From NCBI GenBank assembly GCA_963842355.1, contig CAWJGC010000005.1, positions 41,134 to 105,133 of the forward strand: 64,000 nt of DNA, read 5' to 3'. The notes under the pieces are model-generated. The model had not been told where the DNA came from. It saw nothing but the letters and a program-made list of their open reading frames with translations, and did no database searches. Source of the stretch: JASHPR01 sp963842355 (GTDB taxonomy: Bacteria; Actinomycetota; Actinomycetes; Streptosporangiales; Streptosporangiaceae). This document shows, piece after piece, positions 55,636 to 64,000 of this stretch; position 1 is the stretch's first letter; each line of letters begins with the position of its first letter. A program made the position numbers and the translations under genes.

Positions 55636-57144
55636 TCAGCGTGACCGCCGGGCGTGCCAGGCGGCCTCGGCCTCGCCCATGGGAGTGGACGGCCGGCCCT
55701 GGACGAAGGGCCAGATCTCCTCGGCGATGGTCCGCCAGTTGGCGGTCGCGGTCAGGTCGCCGAGCAGGCCGAACAGGCCCAGGTTGATCCGCTGCAGGAT
55801 CACGTAGGACCGGGGGATCTGCGCGTAGGCGGTCATCGGGTTGCGCACGTCGAAGAAGCGCCGCACGACCGCCGAGGAGTAGTCCCCGGTCATGGTCAGC
55901 GGCCGGGATTCGCGGACCGTGTCGTAGAACAGGGCCATGTGCTCGATGACCTCGTCGGTGCTCAGCGGCGCGTCCGCGCGCAGGAACCCGGCCCGCACCA
56001 GGTTCTCGCGGAACGCCTCCGGGTCGTTCTCGACGCACAGGTAGCGGGCCATCTGCGCCAGGGGCTCCAGCTCGACCGGCGTGAACCGGCGCACCAGGCC
56101 GAAGTCCAGGAACGTGACCCGGCCGCCGCCCTGGAACAGGTAGTTGCCGGGGTGCGGGTCGCCGTTGAACGCGTGCAGCTCGTACAGGCTACGGAACACG
56201 AACCGGTAGATCGTCTCGGCGGCCAGGTCCTTTTCGTGCTGGGACCAGCCCGCCAGCTCGGCGAACCTGGCTCCGTCCGCCAGCTCGCTGGTGACCACCC
56301 GCCGCGTCGACAGCTCGGCCACGACCTGCGGGATCACGATCGTGGGATGGCCGTCGTAGTACGCGGCGAACAGGCGCTGGTTGTCGGCCTCCCGGCGGTA
56401 GTCGAGCTCTTCCAGGACGCGTTCCCGCAGCTCGGCGAGGAGGCCGTCGACGTCCTGGCTCGGCGCGGTGATCCGCAGCATCCGGCGCAGCAGGGCGACG
56501 TTGCCGAGGTCCGCCGCGATGGTCTCCGCGATCCCCGGGTACTGCACCTTCACCGCGACCGCGCGGCCGTCGTGGGTGATCGCCCGGTGCACCTGCCCGA
56601 TCGAGGCGGCGGCGATGGGCTCGGGATCCCAGCGGGCGAAGGCCAGCTCCGGGCGGCGTCCGAGCTCCTCTTCCACGACCCGCGCGGCGAGATCCGCGCT
56701 CATCGGCGGGACGCTGTCCTGCAGCCGGCTGAGGGTGCGGCGCACCGCCGGCGACAGGCCGTCATCGACATAGCTGGCCATCTGGCCCAGCTTCATCAGC
56801 ACGCCCTTCATGGCCCCGAGCGTGGTAGCGACGTCCTCGGCGGTCTGCAGCGCGAGGTCGTTGCGCAGCCGCTGCCGGTGCTCGCCCGCGGCCGCGAACA
56901 GCCGGGGGGCGCTGCCCGCGTAGCGTGCCCCGCCGCGCGCGACGAGCTGGAGCGCCGCCAGGCCACGGCGCAGCCGAAGGTTCCCGTGCCGCCGCGGCGG
57001 CTCGTTCCGGCGCGGCAGCGGCCCGACCCGGCGCGGCAGCGGCCCGACCCGGCGCGGCGGCGGCCCGACCTGGCGGCGCAGCAGCCACACCGCGGCCGCG
57101 CCCGCCGCGCCCGCCGACGCCGCGGCCAGGACCCTGCGCTTCAC
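55636..57144 (-). CDS. ABC1-family atypical kinase (AarF/UbiB-like)
   Basis: A 502-residue protein. The KxGQ motif is in VLMKLGQMASYVDDGLSPAV, the A-rich loop AAASIGQVHRAITHDGR with the Lys in AVAVKVQYPGIAETIAADLG, and the catalytic FNGDPHPGNYLFQG (NGDxHPGN) plus VTFLDFGLVRRF (DFG). UbiB-like proteins support isoprenoid-lipid or quinone metabolism. The N-terminus begins with a TM helix AASAGAAGAAAVWLLRR and three tandem RVGPxPR units from a 21-bp DNA repeat near 57000-57070. It overlaps the MpaB-family gene upstream by ATGA. Confidence 0.9.
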   Translation of the reverse strand: MKRRVLAAASAGAAGAAAVWLLRRQVGPPPRRVGPLPRRVGPLPRRNEPPRRHGNLRLRRGLAALQLVARGGARYAGSAPRLFAAAGEHRQRLRNDLALQTAEDVATTLGAMKGVLMKLGQMASYVDDGLSPAVRRTLSRLQDSVPPMSADLAARVVEEELGRRPELAFARWDPEPIAAASIGQVHRAITHDGRAVAVKVQYPGIAETIAADLGNVALLRRMLRITAPSQDVDGLLAELRERVLEELDYRREADNQRLFAAYYDGHPTIVIPQVVAELSTRRVVTSELADGARFAELAGWSQHEKDLAAETIYRFVFRSLYELHAFNGDPHPGNYLFQGGGRVTFLDFGLVRRFTPVELEPLAQMARYLCVENDPEAFRENLVRAGFLRADAPLSTDEVIEHMALFYDTVRESRPLTMTGDYSSAVVRRFFDVRNPMTAYAQIPRSYVILQRINLGLFGLLGDLTATANWRTIAEEIWPFVQGRPSTPMGEAEAAWHARRSR

Positions 57145-58031
57145 GCGCGCTGCGCGGTGCGCATCCGCGCGGCGATCCGCTGCCTGGCCTCGAGCACGCC
57201 AGGCTCGCCGAGGAACATGGCGTCGAGGACGCCGAGCACCTGCCGGATCTCCTCCCGGCGCTCGGGGGTCAGCGGCGGCGCGCTGAATCCGTACATCTCC
57301 CGCGCCCAGTCCGGCAGCGTGGCGATCGCGCCGTACCGGATGTCCTGCCAGATCTCGGCGATGTCCTCGTCCAGCCCGGGCAGGTCGAGCAGGAACGCCA
57401 TCGACTCCCGGGCGGCCGCCGTGCAGCGCAGCCCGGGCCGGACCGACTCCAGGTACCGGTCGAACTCGGCCACGCTGGCCGGGACCTGGCCGGCGGGCAC
57501 CCCGACGAGTTCGGCCGCGACCACCATCTCCGCCAGGTAGCGGTCGGCATCCCCGGGCGGCAGCGGGGTCCCGAGCAGCCGGCGCACGGCGACGTCAGAA
57601 TCGACCAGGGCCGCGTGCACCCACAGCAGCAGCGCGGGATCGCTGGCCTCGTACGGGCGGCCGGTCACCTCGTCCACGCCGCGGACGCGGGTGTGGATCC
57701 GGCGCACCCGGGCCGCGGCCCGCTCCGCCGCGGCCCGCTCGCCGAAGCTGACCGTGGCGACGTAGGCCGAGGTGGCCGCCAGCCTGCCGACGGGATCCTG
57801 GCGCCAGTCGCTGTGCTGGTCGACTCCGGCCATCGCGAGCGGGTGCAGCGCCTGCATCATGAGCGAGCGCAGGCCGGCCACCGGCCCGACCAGGTCGCCG
57901 CTCATCCTCCAGGTCACGCTGCCCGGCCCGAAGAAGCCGTCGTCGGCGGGATGGGCCGGCACGCCGGATACGTAAGCCGCCGCCGATCGCTCGATCAGCC
58001 CGGCCGCGGCCGCATACGGCTCCGCCGTCAC
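57141..58031 (-). CDS. Oxygenase MpaB family protein (DUF2236)
   Basis: A 296-residue protein of the DUF2236/MpaB family, related to the heme oxygenase latex-clearing proteins. Conserved blocks are FFGPGSVTWRMSGDLVGPVA, LMMQALHPLAMAGVDQHSD (with the family His), TRVRGVDEVTGRPYEASDP and LLLWVHAALVDSDVAVRRLL. It is cotranslated with the ABC1 kinase (4-bp overlap), a pairing that hints at a membrane-lipid or quinone-related oxidation, although no substrate is proven. Confidence 0.88.
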   Translation of the reverse strand: MTAEPYAAAAGLIERSAAAYVSGVPAHPADDGFFGPGSVTWRMSGDLVGPVAGLRSLMMQALHPLAMAGVDQHSDWRQDPVGRLAATSAYVATVSFGERAAAERAAARVRRIHTRVRGVDEVTGRPYEASDPALLLWVHAALVDSDVAVRRLLGTPLPPGDADRYLAEMVVAAELVGVPAGQVPASVAEFDRYLESVRPGLRCTAAARESMAFLLDLPGLDEDIAEIWQDIRYGAIATLPDWAREMYGFSAPPLTPERREEIRQVLGVLDAMFLGEPGVLEARQRIAARMRTAQRA

Positions 58032-58154
58032 CGCGATCCCTCCGACATACCGCCAGAACGGAGAGGTCGGCGGCCCATCTGGCCGACAATACGGAAAGTC
58101 ATACCAGCAAAATACCCACCTCCCGCGGCGGCTCCGTCACCGAAGGCGCCGGGG

Positions 58155-58349
58155 GTTGTGTCGCGCTGCGCCGGGACACCGGGGGGCGCCGGGGTTGTGC
58201 CGCGCTGCGCCGGGACACCGGGGTCCGCCGGGGTTGTGCCGCGCTGCGCCGGGACACCGGGGGCCGCCGGGGTTGTGCCGCGCTGCGCCGGGACACCGGG
58301 GTCCGCCGGGGTTGTGCCGCGCTGCGCCGGGACACCGGGGGCCGCCGGC
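58155..58349. repeat. Five tandem copies of a 39-bp repeat
   Basis: The unit starts GTTGTGCCGCGCTGCGCCGG and ends with TCCGCCGGG or GCCGCCGGG. Starts are at 58155, 58194, 58233, 58272 and 58311. Copies 2-5 are nearly identical and alternate T/G at one position, so a 78-bp higher-order period exists. The inverted sequence CCCCGGTGTCCCGG at 58363-58376 could pair with any copy. Confidence 0.9.
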
Positions 58350-58460
58350 GGTGCGCCCCGGTGTCCCGGCCGGACCCGCCGTGATCGTCTCGCCGGATTG
58401 GCCGGGGATGATCCATTGAGTCCGTCGGTCTTTCTGCCACTTCTTTGCCAATTACTATAT

Positions 58461-58476
58461 GTAGTCATGAGACTAC
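58461..58476. promoter_or_regulatory. Inverted repeat upstream of acyltransferase
   Basis: GTAGTC (58461-58466) and GACTAC (58471-58476) flank ATGA. The surrounding 60 bp are the only AT-rich DNA nearby, with TTGCCA (58446-58451) upstream and GTATTGACC downstream, so this is the probable promoter/operator of the gene starting at 58556. Confidence 0.45.
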
Positions 58477-58555
58477 GTAGGGTATTGACCTTCCTGCCGC
58501 GTGGGTTAAGGAACCTGCCCAGACGGGGGGCAGGCCGCGGCAAGGGGGGAACATC

Positions 58556-60785
58556 ATGCCGGAACCGGTACGCAGCGGCCAGCGTTACCTGCCAGGCCTG
58601 GACGGGCTGCGGGCGCTCGCGGTGCTCGCCGTGATCGCTTTTCACGAGCAGCTCGGGTGGGCGCCGGGGGGGCTGCTGGGTGTCGGGGTGTTCTTCACCC
58701 TCAGCGGCTACCTGATCACCGACCTGCTACTCGGGCAGTGGTCAGCGCGCGGCCGGCTGCAACTGGCCGACTTCTGGGCCCGGCGGGCCCGGCGGCTGCT
58801 GCCGGCCCTGTTCGTGATGCTGGCGGTGGTCACCGCCTGGGTCACGCTCGCTGACCGGGCCCGGCTGGCCGGGCTGCGCGGGGCCGTGGCCGCGGCCGCG
58901 ACGTACTCGAGCAACTGGTACCTCATCATCGCGAACCAGTCGTACTTCGCCCGGTTCGCGCCGCCCGCCCCGCTCGACCACCTGTGGTCGCTGGCCGTGG
59001 AAGAGCAGTTCTACCTCGCCTGGCCCTGGCTGCTGCTGCTCGGCCTGCTCTGCGTACGGGCCGGGCTGGCAGGCCGGGCCGGGCTGGCAGGCCGGGCCGG
59101 AGCTGGGAGGGCGGGCAGGGCTCAGCAGGCGGGGGGCTCACCGCCGGACCGGAGCGGCGGGTCCGGCCGACGGGGCCGGCTGGCTGGCCGGGCCGACCCT
59201 GGCCCTGGCCGCGGCCTCGGCCGCCGCGATGCTCGCGCTGTACCACCCGGGGCTCGACCCGACGCGGGTCTACGAGGGCACGGACACGCGCGCGTCCGGC
59301 CTGCTGGCCGGGGCCGCGCTGGCGATGGCCTGGTCCAGCCGCCGCGCCGCGCCGTCGGCCCGCGCCGTCCGCGTGCTGCTCGACGTCGGCGGCTTCGCCG
59401 GGCTGGCCGTGATCGCGCTGCTGATCTGGCGCACCGGCCAGTACTCCCCGTTCATCTACCGCGGCGGCCTGATCCTGCTGACCGTCGCGACCGCCGCCGT
59501 CCTGGCCGCGGCCGCCTGCCCCGGTGCCTGGACCGGCCGGGCCCTGGGCTGGGCACCGCTGCGCTGGCTGGGAGTGCGCTCCTACGGCATCTACCTCTGG
59601 CACTACCCGGTCATCGTGCTCACGTCGCCGGCCAACAGCACCGAGAACCTCGGCCGCGCCGGGGGGCAGACCGCCGCCACCATCGCCGTGGCCGCCTTGT
59701 CCTGGCGCTTCGTCGAGGAGCCCATCCGCCACGGCGCGCTGGGCCGGCTCTGGGCCCGCGCCCGCTCGCCGCGCCGGCTCCGCCCGCTCACCTCGCGGGC
59801 CCGCGCCGTCGGCCTGGCCGCGGCGACCGGTACCGCCGGGGTGCTCGTGGTGGCCTGCGCGGGCCTGAGCGGGGCGGTCGCGGCTCCGGCCGCCGCCGGG
59901 GGCAGCGCCGCCTCGCTAGCGGCCGGCTCGGCCCTGACCGCGCCGCCCGGCCCGGCCTCCGCCAGCCCGGCCCGCGGGAGTACCGTCCGCGGCAGTCAGC
60001 CGCACGGCAGCCGGGCGCACGGCAGTCAGCCGCACGGCAGCCGGGCGCACGGCAGTCAGCCGCACGGCAGCCAGGTCCTCGGCAGCGAGGTGCCCGGCAG
60101 CACCGAAACCGTCGGCGCCACCCCGGCCGCCCGGTCCGGCCGGGCCGGCCGGAAGCCGTCGGCGGGGCTGCGCACCTCGTGCCGCTCGGTCGTGCACATC
60201 GGCGACTCCACCTCCGAGGGCATGATCTCCCCCGCCTACCTGCCGAACCCGGCCCAGCGGCTGACCGCGCAGTACCAGGACGTCGGCGTGCAGACCGTCC
60301 GCACCGACATCTCCGGGGCCCGCTCGGTGGTCGAGACCCTGCCCGGTCAGGTCAACGGCTACAACGCGGCCCGCACGATCGTGAGCGGGGGGTACCGCGG
60401 GTGCTGGGTCATCGCCCTGGGCACCAACGACACCGCCGACGTCGCCATCGGGTCGGGCGTCGGCCGCATGGCCCGCATCCAGCAGATGATGTCCGCCGCG
60501 CACGGCCAGCCGGTGATGTGGGTCGACGTCATATCGCTGCTGTCCAGCGGCCCCTATGCCGAGGCCGACATGCAGCAGTGGAACGCGACCTTGCGCCAGG
60601 CCTGCGCCCGCTACCCGAACCTGCGGATCTTCGACTGGGCCTCTCTGGCCCAGCCGGGATGGTTCATCAGCGACGGGATCCACTACACCTCGGCCGGGTA
60701 CGCCGTCCGCGCCCAGCAGATCGCGCGGGCCCTGGCCAAGGCGTTCCCCGCCCGGGGCCACAGCCGCGGCTGCGTGGTCAGGTAG
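58556..60785 (+). pseudogene. OafA/OatA-type acyltransferase with C-terminal SGNH domain, frameshifted
   Basis: The N-terminal frame from ATG 58556 has LPGLDGLRALAVLAVIAFHE (acyltransferase-3 motif), GVFFTLSGYLITDLLLGQWS and HLWSLAVEEQFYLAWPWLLL. Between about 59060 and 59165, in repeated GGCCGGGCTGGCAGGCCG units, the frame must shift, after which GADGAGWLAGPTLALAAASA-like helices, LGVRSYGIYLWHYPVIVLTS, a repeat linker (GSQPHGSRAH, 30-bp units at 59991-60072) and an SGNH-type esterase domain (VVHIGDSTSEGMISPAYLP, ALGTNDTADVA, DGIHYTSAGY) follow to 60785. Joined, it is a ~740-residue surface-polymer O-acetyltransferase. The shift could be natural slippage or an assembly error. Confidence 0.82.
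59991..60072 (+). repeat. 30-bp in-frame tandem repeat (linker)
   Basis: Unit GGCAGTCAGCCGCACGGCAG plus CCGGGCGCAC occurs twice and a third time in part (59991-60020, 60021-60050, 60051-60072). It encodes GSQPHGSRAH repeats joining the acyltransferase and SGNH domains. Length is likely to vary between strains. Confidence 0.85.
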
Positions 60786-61731
60786 CGCGGGGCAAGGCCG
60801 CCATCCAGAGGCGGTCGGCTATCTCGCCGGCCAGCCGGTCCAGCTGCGCTCCGCCGCCCGCGGCCGCGTCCTTCTTGGCGTTGAACAGGCGCACCCACAG
60901 GCCCGCGGCCCAGGCGTCCTGCTCCTGGCGGTCGTGCCACCGGGTCCCGGCGGCCGCCTGGTAGGCGGCGATGAAATCCGCGCTCTGCTCGACGGTCGCC
61001 GCGTCGGCCGGCCCTCCGGTCGCGGGCCAGATCGCGCTGGCCAGGCCGACGATCGCGACCTCGGGCTGCGCGATCACGCTGTCCCAGTCGTGGACCGCGA
61101 GCGCCTGGCCGGCCACCCACCGCAGGTTCTGCGATTCCCAGTCGCCGTGGCCGACCCGCGGCGGCGCGGGGCACGCGCGCAGGCGCCGGCGGACGCGGCG
61201 GGCCGCGGCATCGACCCAGTCCGGGCCCGGCACGAGGTTGAGGTCGCGTCCCTGATCGTCGTGGTCAGGCCAGAGCCGCGGGCCGGGATGGTCCCACGCG
61301 GTCCAGGGCGGCGACGGCGCCAGCACCGGCACCCGGCCGGCGCCGGGCGCCGATGTGATCAGCCTGGCCAGCAGCGCCGCGAACGGGGCCGCGCCGCGTT
61401 CGGGGCGAAGCTGGGAGCCGCCGTCGATCAGGGTCTCCGCCGTGACCGCGAGCCCGCGTACCAGCGTGGGCCCGGCCAGGGGGGCCGGGCAGGGAAAGCC
61501 CGCCCGGGCGAGGTGAGCCTGCACCGCGACGCACCCCTCGATCCGCGGCTCGAACGGCCTGATCTTGATCACGGCCGAGCGGCCGTCCGCTAGCTCGACG
61601 CCGACGACCTGGGCCAGGTGACCGGACCGGAAGCTGACCCGGGCCGGCCACGCCCCGAGCGATGACGCGCACCAGTCAGAGATCACTTTGTCGGGCAGCC
61701 AGGGATCGGGCCGCACGGGGCCGGCCGGCAC
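60778..61731 (-). CDS. Phosphotransferase (APH) family protein
   Basis: A 317-residue APH/choline-kinase-fold protein: the catalytic loop CPAPPRVGHGDWESQNLRWV (HGDxxxxN) and metal motif ALAVHDWDSVIAQPEVAIVG (DxD) are clear, with a nucleotide Lys in SAVIKIRPFEPRIEG. Family members phosphorylate antibiotics, sugars or nucleosides; nothing shows aminoglycoside resistance. GTG start lies 15 bp after the DUF3500 stop, so they share an operon. The 3' end overlaps the acyltransferase gene by 8 bp. Confidence 0.82.
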   Translation of the reverse strand: MPAGPVRPDPWLPDKVISDWCASSLGAWPARVSFRSGHLAQVVGVELADGRSAVIKIRPFEPRIEGCVAVQAHLARAGFPCPAPLAGPTLVRGLAVTAETLIDGGSQLRPERGAAPFAALLARLITSAPGAGRVPVLAPSPPWTAWDHPGPRLWPDHDDQGRDLNLVPGPDWVDAAARRVRRRLRACPAPPRVGHGDWESQNLRWVAGQALAVHDWDSVIAQPEVAIVGLASAIWPATGGPADAATVEQSADFIAAYQAAAGTRWHDRQEQDAWAAGLWVRLFNAKKDAAAGGGAQLDRLAGEIADRLWMAALPRAT

Positions 61732-61746
61732 GGTCCGGTTCCGGCG

Positions 61747-62700
61747 TCAGGCGTGAGCCTGGCTCAGGTGCGCAGCCAGGATGTCGTCGCCGAAGTCGCT
61801 GCGGGGGCGGCGCAGCACCGTGTGCTGGTGGTTGCCGTCATGGGACGTGTTGTCGTACTCGATCAGCAGGTCGTCGCCCTGCACCAGGTAGTAGTGCCGT
61901 GCGCCGGGCGTGGTGGGGCCCTGCCAGGCAAAGTACAGCTCACCCGCCGTGACCCGGGCGGCCTCGCGGGCGGCCAGCCCGGCGGGCAGCCGGTCGAGGT
62001 AGAGCGCGACGATCCGGCCCAGCACCGCCCGCGCCGCCGGCCCGAGCCGGGAGGCCGCGATGCCCGGCGGCTCGATGCCCTCCGCGGCCCGCGGCCTGGT
62101 GCCGGTGCGGATGTCGTCCGGAGCCCGGTCGGATACCACCGCGCCGCTCCGCCCGGCCGGGCCGAGCGCGTCCAGCAGGGCCCGGGCCAGGTCCTCCTCC
62201 GGGCCGAGCGGCCGGGACACCGCCTGTCCGGCGTAGCTGACGCGGGCCGGGTTGGCGCCGAAGAAGACCGGCGCAGGCGAGACCTGGTCGCCGGCCACGG
62301 TCATCGTCACCGACAGGTGGTGGCCCTCGAATCGCCACGACCAGGGATCATCGCCGGCCGGGTCACCGAACACGGCCACCCAGTAGTCGCCGCTGTGCCG
62401 TCCCTGCTGCCACTGCTCCTGCCGGTCGAGCACCTCCTCCAAGGCGATGATCGCCATGGCCTGCGCGTAGGCGTGGTCGCTGAGCGCGGTAGCCAGGAGG
62501 CGGTGAGCCGCCTTGCGGGCCGCCACGCTCGCCTCCGCGATGCAGGCTCCGGGCCGGGCCCGCGGGCGGTATTCGAGCCACCGGCGCGCGGCGTCGTCGG
62601 CGAACGGCCGGGCGGCAAGATCACGCTGCTCGCCGGTGAGCGCGCCCAGCAGCACGGCGGCGGCGGCCCGCATCTGGCCGGCCACGGAATCCGCGTCCAT
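61747..62700 (-). CDS. DUF3500 family protein
   Basis: A 317-residue protein. The family blocks GDYWVAVFGDPAGDDPWSWR, FEGHHLSVTMTVAGDQVSPA and the C-terminal HYYLVQGDDLLIEYDNTSHD are evident. The His-rich core (GHHLS, NHQHT) suggests metal binding. DUF3500 has no proven role. Start ATG 62700 (GTG 62706 also possible). First gene of a two-gene operon with the APH gene. Confidence 0.85.
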   Translation of the reverse strand: MDADSVAGQMRAAAAVLLGALTGEQRDLAARPFADDAARRWLEYRPRARPGACIAEASVAARKAAHRLLATALSDHAYAQAMAIIALEEVLDRQEQWQQGRHSGDYWVAVFGDPAGDDPWSWRFEGHHLSVTMTVAGDQVSPAPVFFGANPARVSYAGQAVSRPLGPEEDLARALLDALGPAGRSGAVVSDRAPDDIRTGTRPRAAEGIEPPGIAASRLGPAARAVLGRIVALYLDRLPAGLAAREAARVTAGELYFAWQGPTTPGARHYYLVQGDDLLIEYDNTSHDGNHQHTVLRRPRSDFGDDILAAHLSQAHA

Positions 62701-62927
62701 GGTCACCGGTATATCAGGCGAGCGCCGCCATGCGCTGTTCACGATATTTGCACGGTTGTGCCACCAGGCCGCCGCTGCTCCGCGGGCGCGGCGGCCGCCC
62801 CGCCCGCGCAAGCCCGCCGCGGCCCGCCGGCTGAACGCGACGGCTGCTCAGCGCGTGATATGGGGTGGTTTCCCCGTGAGCGGCGCGCCCCGGCGCACCG
62901 CGCCAGGGGAAGACGGGAAGGCCTGCG

Positions 62928-63257
62928 ATGACTCGGGTAAACGTGAACGACGCGCGGTGCGAGGCGCTGTTCGTTTCTGGCTTGCAGCGGTCGGACACCC
63001 CGACCGCGACCGCGCTGGCCGAGCTGGTCCGCACCGCGGTGCGCCGGTTCGGCGTCCGCGACTGCGCCGGCCGGATGGCGCAGGAGTTCGGCGACCATCC
63101 CGAGGCCGCCGCCGACCGCATGCGCTGGATCAGGCAGCTTGTCGCCGACGTGTCCGTCGCGCCGCCGCCCCGGCCGCGCAGGCTGGCCGGACCGCCGTGC
63201 GGACGCTGTGGTCCGGATACCGCCCAGCCCGCAGGCGGGCTCCGGACGGCCGCCTGA
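62928..63257 (+). CDS. Small hypothetical protein
   Basis: A 109-residue protein. GGAAGG precedes ATG 62928 by about 7 nt. It is helical and charged with VRRFGVRDCAGRMAQEFGDH and DRMRWIRQLVADV, then a Pro/Arg tail with CGRCGPD. Proteins of this kind are scattered across streptomycetes and relatives without assigned function. The stretch 63258-63310 that follows is non-coding. Confidence 0.55.
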   Translation: MTRVNVNDARCEALFVSGLQRSDTPTATALAELVRTAVRRFGVRDCAGRMAQEFGDHPEAAADRMRWIRQLVADVSVAPPPRPRRLAGPPCGRCGPDTAQPAGGLRTAA

Positions 63258-63310
63258 GCAGATCAGGGGCCGACGCGAGCCCGGGATACCGCGCGCGGCC
63301 GGGCTCGCGG

Positions 63311-64000
63311 CTACGCCGAGGGCGCCTGGTCGCCGGGGGCGCCCGGGGTGTCGCGGCGGGCTCGGGCGCGCCGCTTGCCTTCATGCATCGCCTGCACCCG
63401 GGCGATCGGGATCGCGTGACCTTCCTCGATCAGGTCGCGGCTCAGCTCCATCTCGGGCAGCCCGCTCAGCCACGGATCACGCCCGGCGGCCAGCCGCGCC
63501 GCGGTGCGCACGGTGAAGTCCCCCGGCTGGACGCGGTCGAGCTCCTCCCAGGCCACCGGGAACGACACCGGCACGCCCGGCCGGACGCGCGGGCTGTACG
63601 CGGCCGCCACCGTCGCCCCGCCCGCCCGGGTCGAGTCGAGGAACACCTTGCCCGCGCGGTCCTCCCGGATGAACGCCGTGGTGGCGAGGCCCGGGTCGAG
63701 CCGCTCGGCCCGGGCCGCGAGCGCGCGGGTCGCCGCGGCCACGTCCTCGCTCGTGGCGCTGGGGCCGACCGGCACCAGGATATGAACGCCCTTCGACCCG
63801 CTGGTCTTGACCGCGCCCGCCAGGCCGGAATCGGCCAGGGCCTGGCGGACCAGTTCCGCGGCCCGGACGGCCAGCGTGAACGCGCCCCCCTCGGGCGGGT
63901 CGATGTCAAGGACCAGGCAGGTGGGGTGGCCCGGGTGATCGACCCGGCTCAGGGTCGGGTGGTACTCCACCGCCCGCTGGTTGGCGAACCACAGCAGCGT
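63311..64000 (-). CDS. LigD-type NHEJ polymerase/primase domain, partial
   Basis: The C-terminal 229 residues of a gene whose start lies beyond the window. CLVLDIDPPEGGAFTLAVRA (the two catalytic Asp in DID) and SGLAGAVKTSGSKGVHILVP are diagnostic of LigD/PolDom primase-polymerases, and VPVSFPVAWEELDRVQPGDF continues the fold. Such proteins add ribonucleotides in Ku-dependent non-homologous end joining. The C-terminal tail after MELSRDLIEEGHAIPIARVQ is low complexity and no ligase domain follows, so this is the stand-alone polymerase form. Upstream in-frame residues read TLLWFANQRAVEYHP. Confidence 0.9.
   Translation of the reverse strand, partial: TLLWFANQRAVEYHPTLSRVDHPGHPTCLVLDIDPPEGGAFTLAVRAAELVRQALADSGLAGAVKTSGSKGVHILVPVGPSATSEDVAAATRALAARAERLDPGLATTAFIREDRAGKVFLDSTRAGGATVAAAYSPRVRPGVPVSFPVAWEELDRVQPGDFTVRTAARLAAGRDPWLSGLPEMELSRDLIEEGHAIPIARVQAMHEGKRRARARRDTPGAPGDQAPSA

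Larger units (their letters stand above)
58032..58555. other. Gene-free interval with minisatellite and promoter
   Basis: No gene is credible in these 524 bp. A 39-bp tandem array occupies 58155-58349, followed by an inverted partial copy (58363-58376), an AT-richer stretch from ~58410 with an inverted repeat at 58461-58476, and the leader of the acyltransferase gene. Open frames here encode only repeats of 13 residues on both strands. Confidence 0.75.

Noticed and set aside
58155..58349. CRISPR-like array
   Set aside because: Copies are directly adjacent with no unique spacers and no cas gene is near; it is a minisatellite.
58099..58451. Pro/Arg/Ala repeat proteins across the 39-bp array
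   Set aside because: All six frames read as 13-residue repeats because 39 is divisible by three; no start or ribosome site supports one.

Overview
The window is very GC-rich DNA with dense genes, many GTG starts and short or overlapping gene junctions. It comes from an actinomycete. Scr1/DUF5753-type and short GntR regulators, a mycothiol-dependent-type enzyme, a LigD-type repair polymerase and F420-type reductases fit a filamentous soil actinobacterium, perhaps Streptosporangiales. That placement is inferred from gene content only. No tRNA, rRNA, CRISPR array, transposase or phage gene was seen.

Layout. 1-9.4 kb: the 3' end of an unidentified gene; a divergent TetR/MFS efflux pair with paired operators; two small Cys-rich genes divergent from a short GntR gene; a frameshifted LURP-one gene; a methyltransferase; a GC-only repeat desert; a frameshifted Ski2-like helicase (DUF3516); a deazaflavin-type reductase; a cluster of GC hairpins. 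9.4-16.6 kb: a two-component system divergent from a four-gene, translationally coupled operon holding two ABC systems. 16.7-17.8 kb: dienelactone hydrolase and DUF2237 genes.

18-29.8 kb and 47.5-52.7 kb are two blocks of a sterol (cholesterol-type) degradation pathway. Block 1 has a nitronate-monooxygenase-like flavoprotein, EchA19-like enoyl-CoA hydratase (frameshifted), acyl-CoA ligase, the DUF35-Ltp4-Ltp3 aldolase/thiolase set, CYP125 and FadA5, all for the side chain. Block 2 has HsaA-HsaD-HsaC-HsaB (rings A/B) divergent from KshA (9-alpha-hydroxylase). Six sites resembling the KstR operator (TnnAACnnGTTnnA) sit in exactly the divergent promoter regions of these genes. The strongest is a perfect 32-bp palindrome between hsaA and kshA. 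KstR itself, KshB, KstD and the acyl-CoA dehydrogenases are not in the window.

Between the blocks (29.9-47.5 kb) lie a membrane-anchored NACHT/STAND-like NTPase, an Scr1-type regulator, housekeeping and salvage genes (TANGO2-like, MBL hydrolase, methyltransferase, membrane protein, phosphatase, PanB, mycothiol-dependent enzyme) and a 1798-residue acetyl-CoA-carboxylase-like multidomain protein whose biotin carboxylase domain has lost its ATP-binding loop and catalytic residues. 52.9-64 kb holds a DUF1269 protein, an LLM flavoprotein, a decayed LAL regulator, an ABC1 kinase/MpaB pair, a 39-bp minisatellite, a frameshifted acyltransferase-SGNH protein, APH and DUF3500 genes and the 3' part of a LigD-type polymerase. 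Five genes carry frameshifts or internal deletions, mostly in GC runs or repeats, so either real decay or sequence error must be considered.
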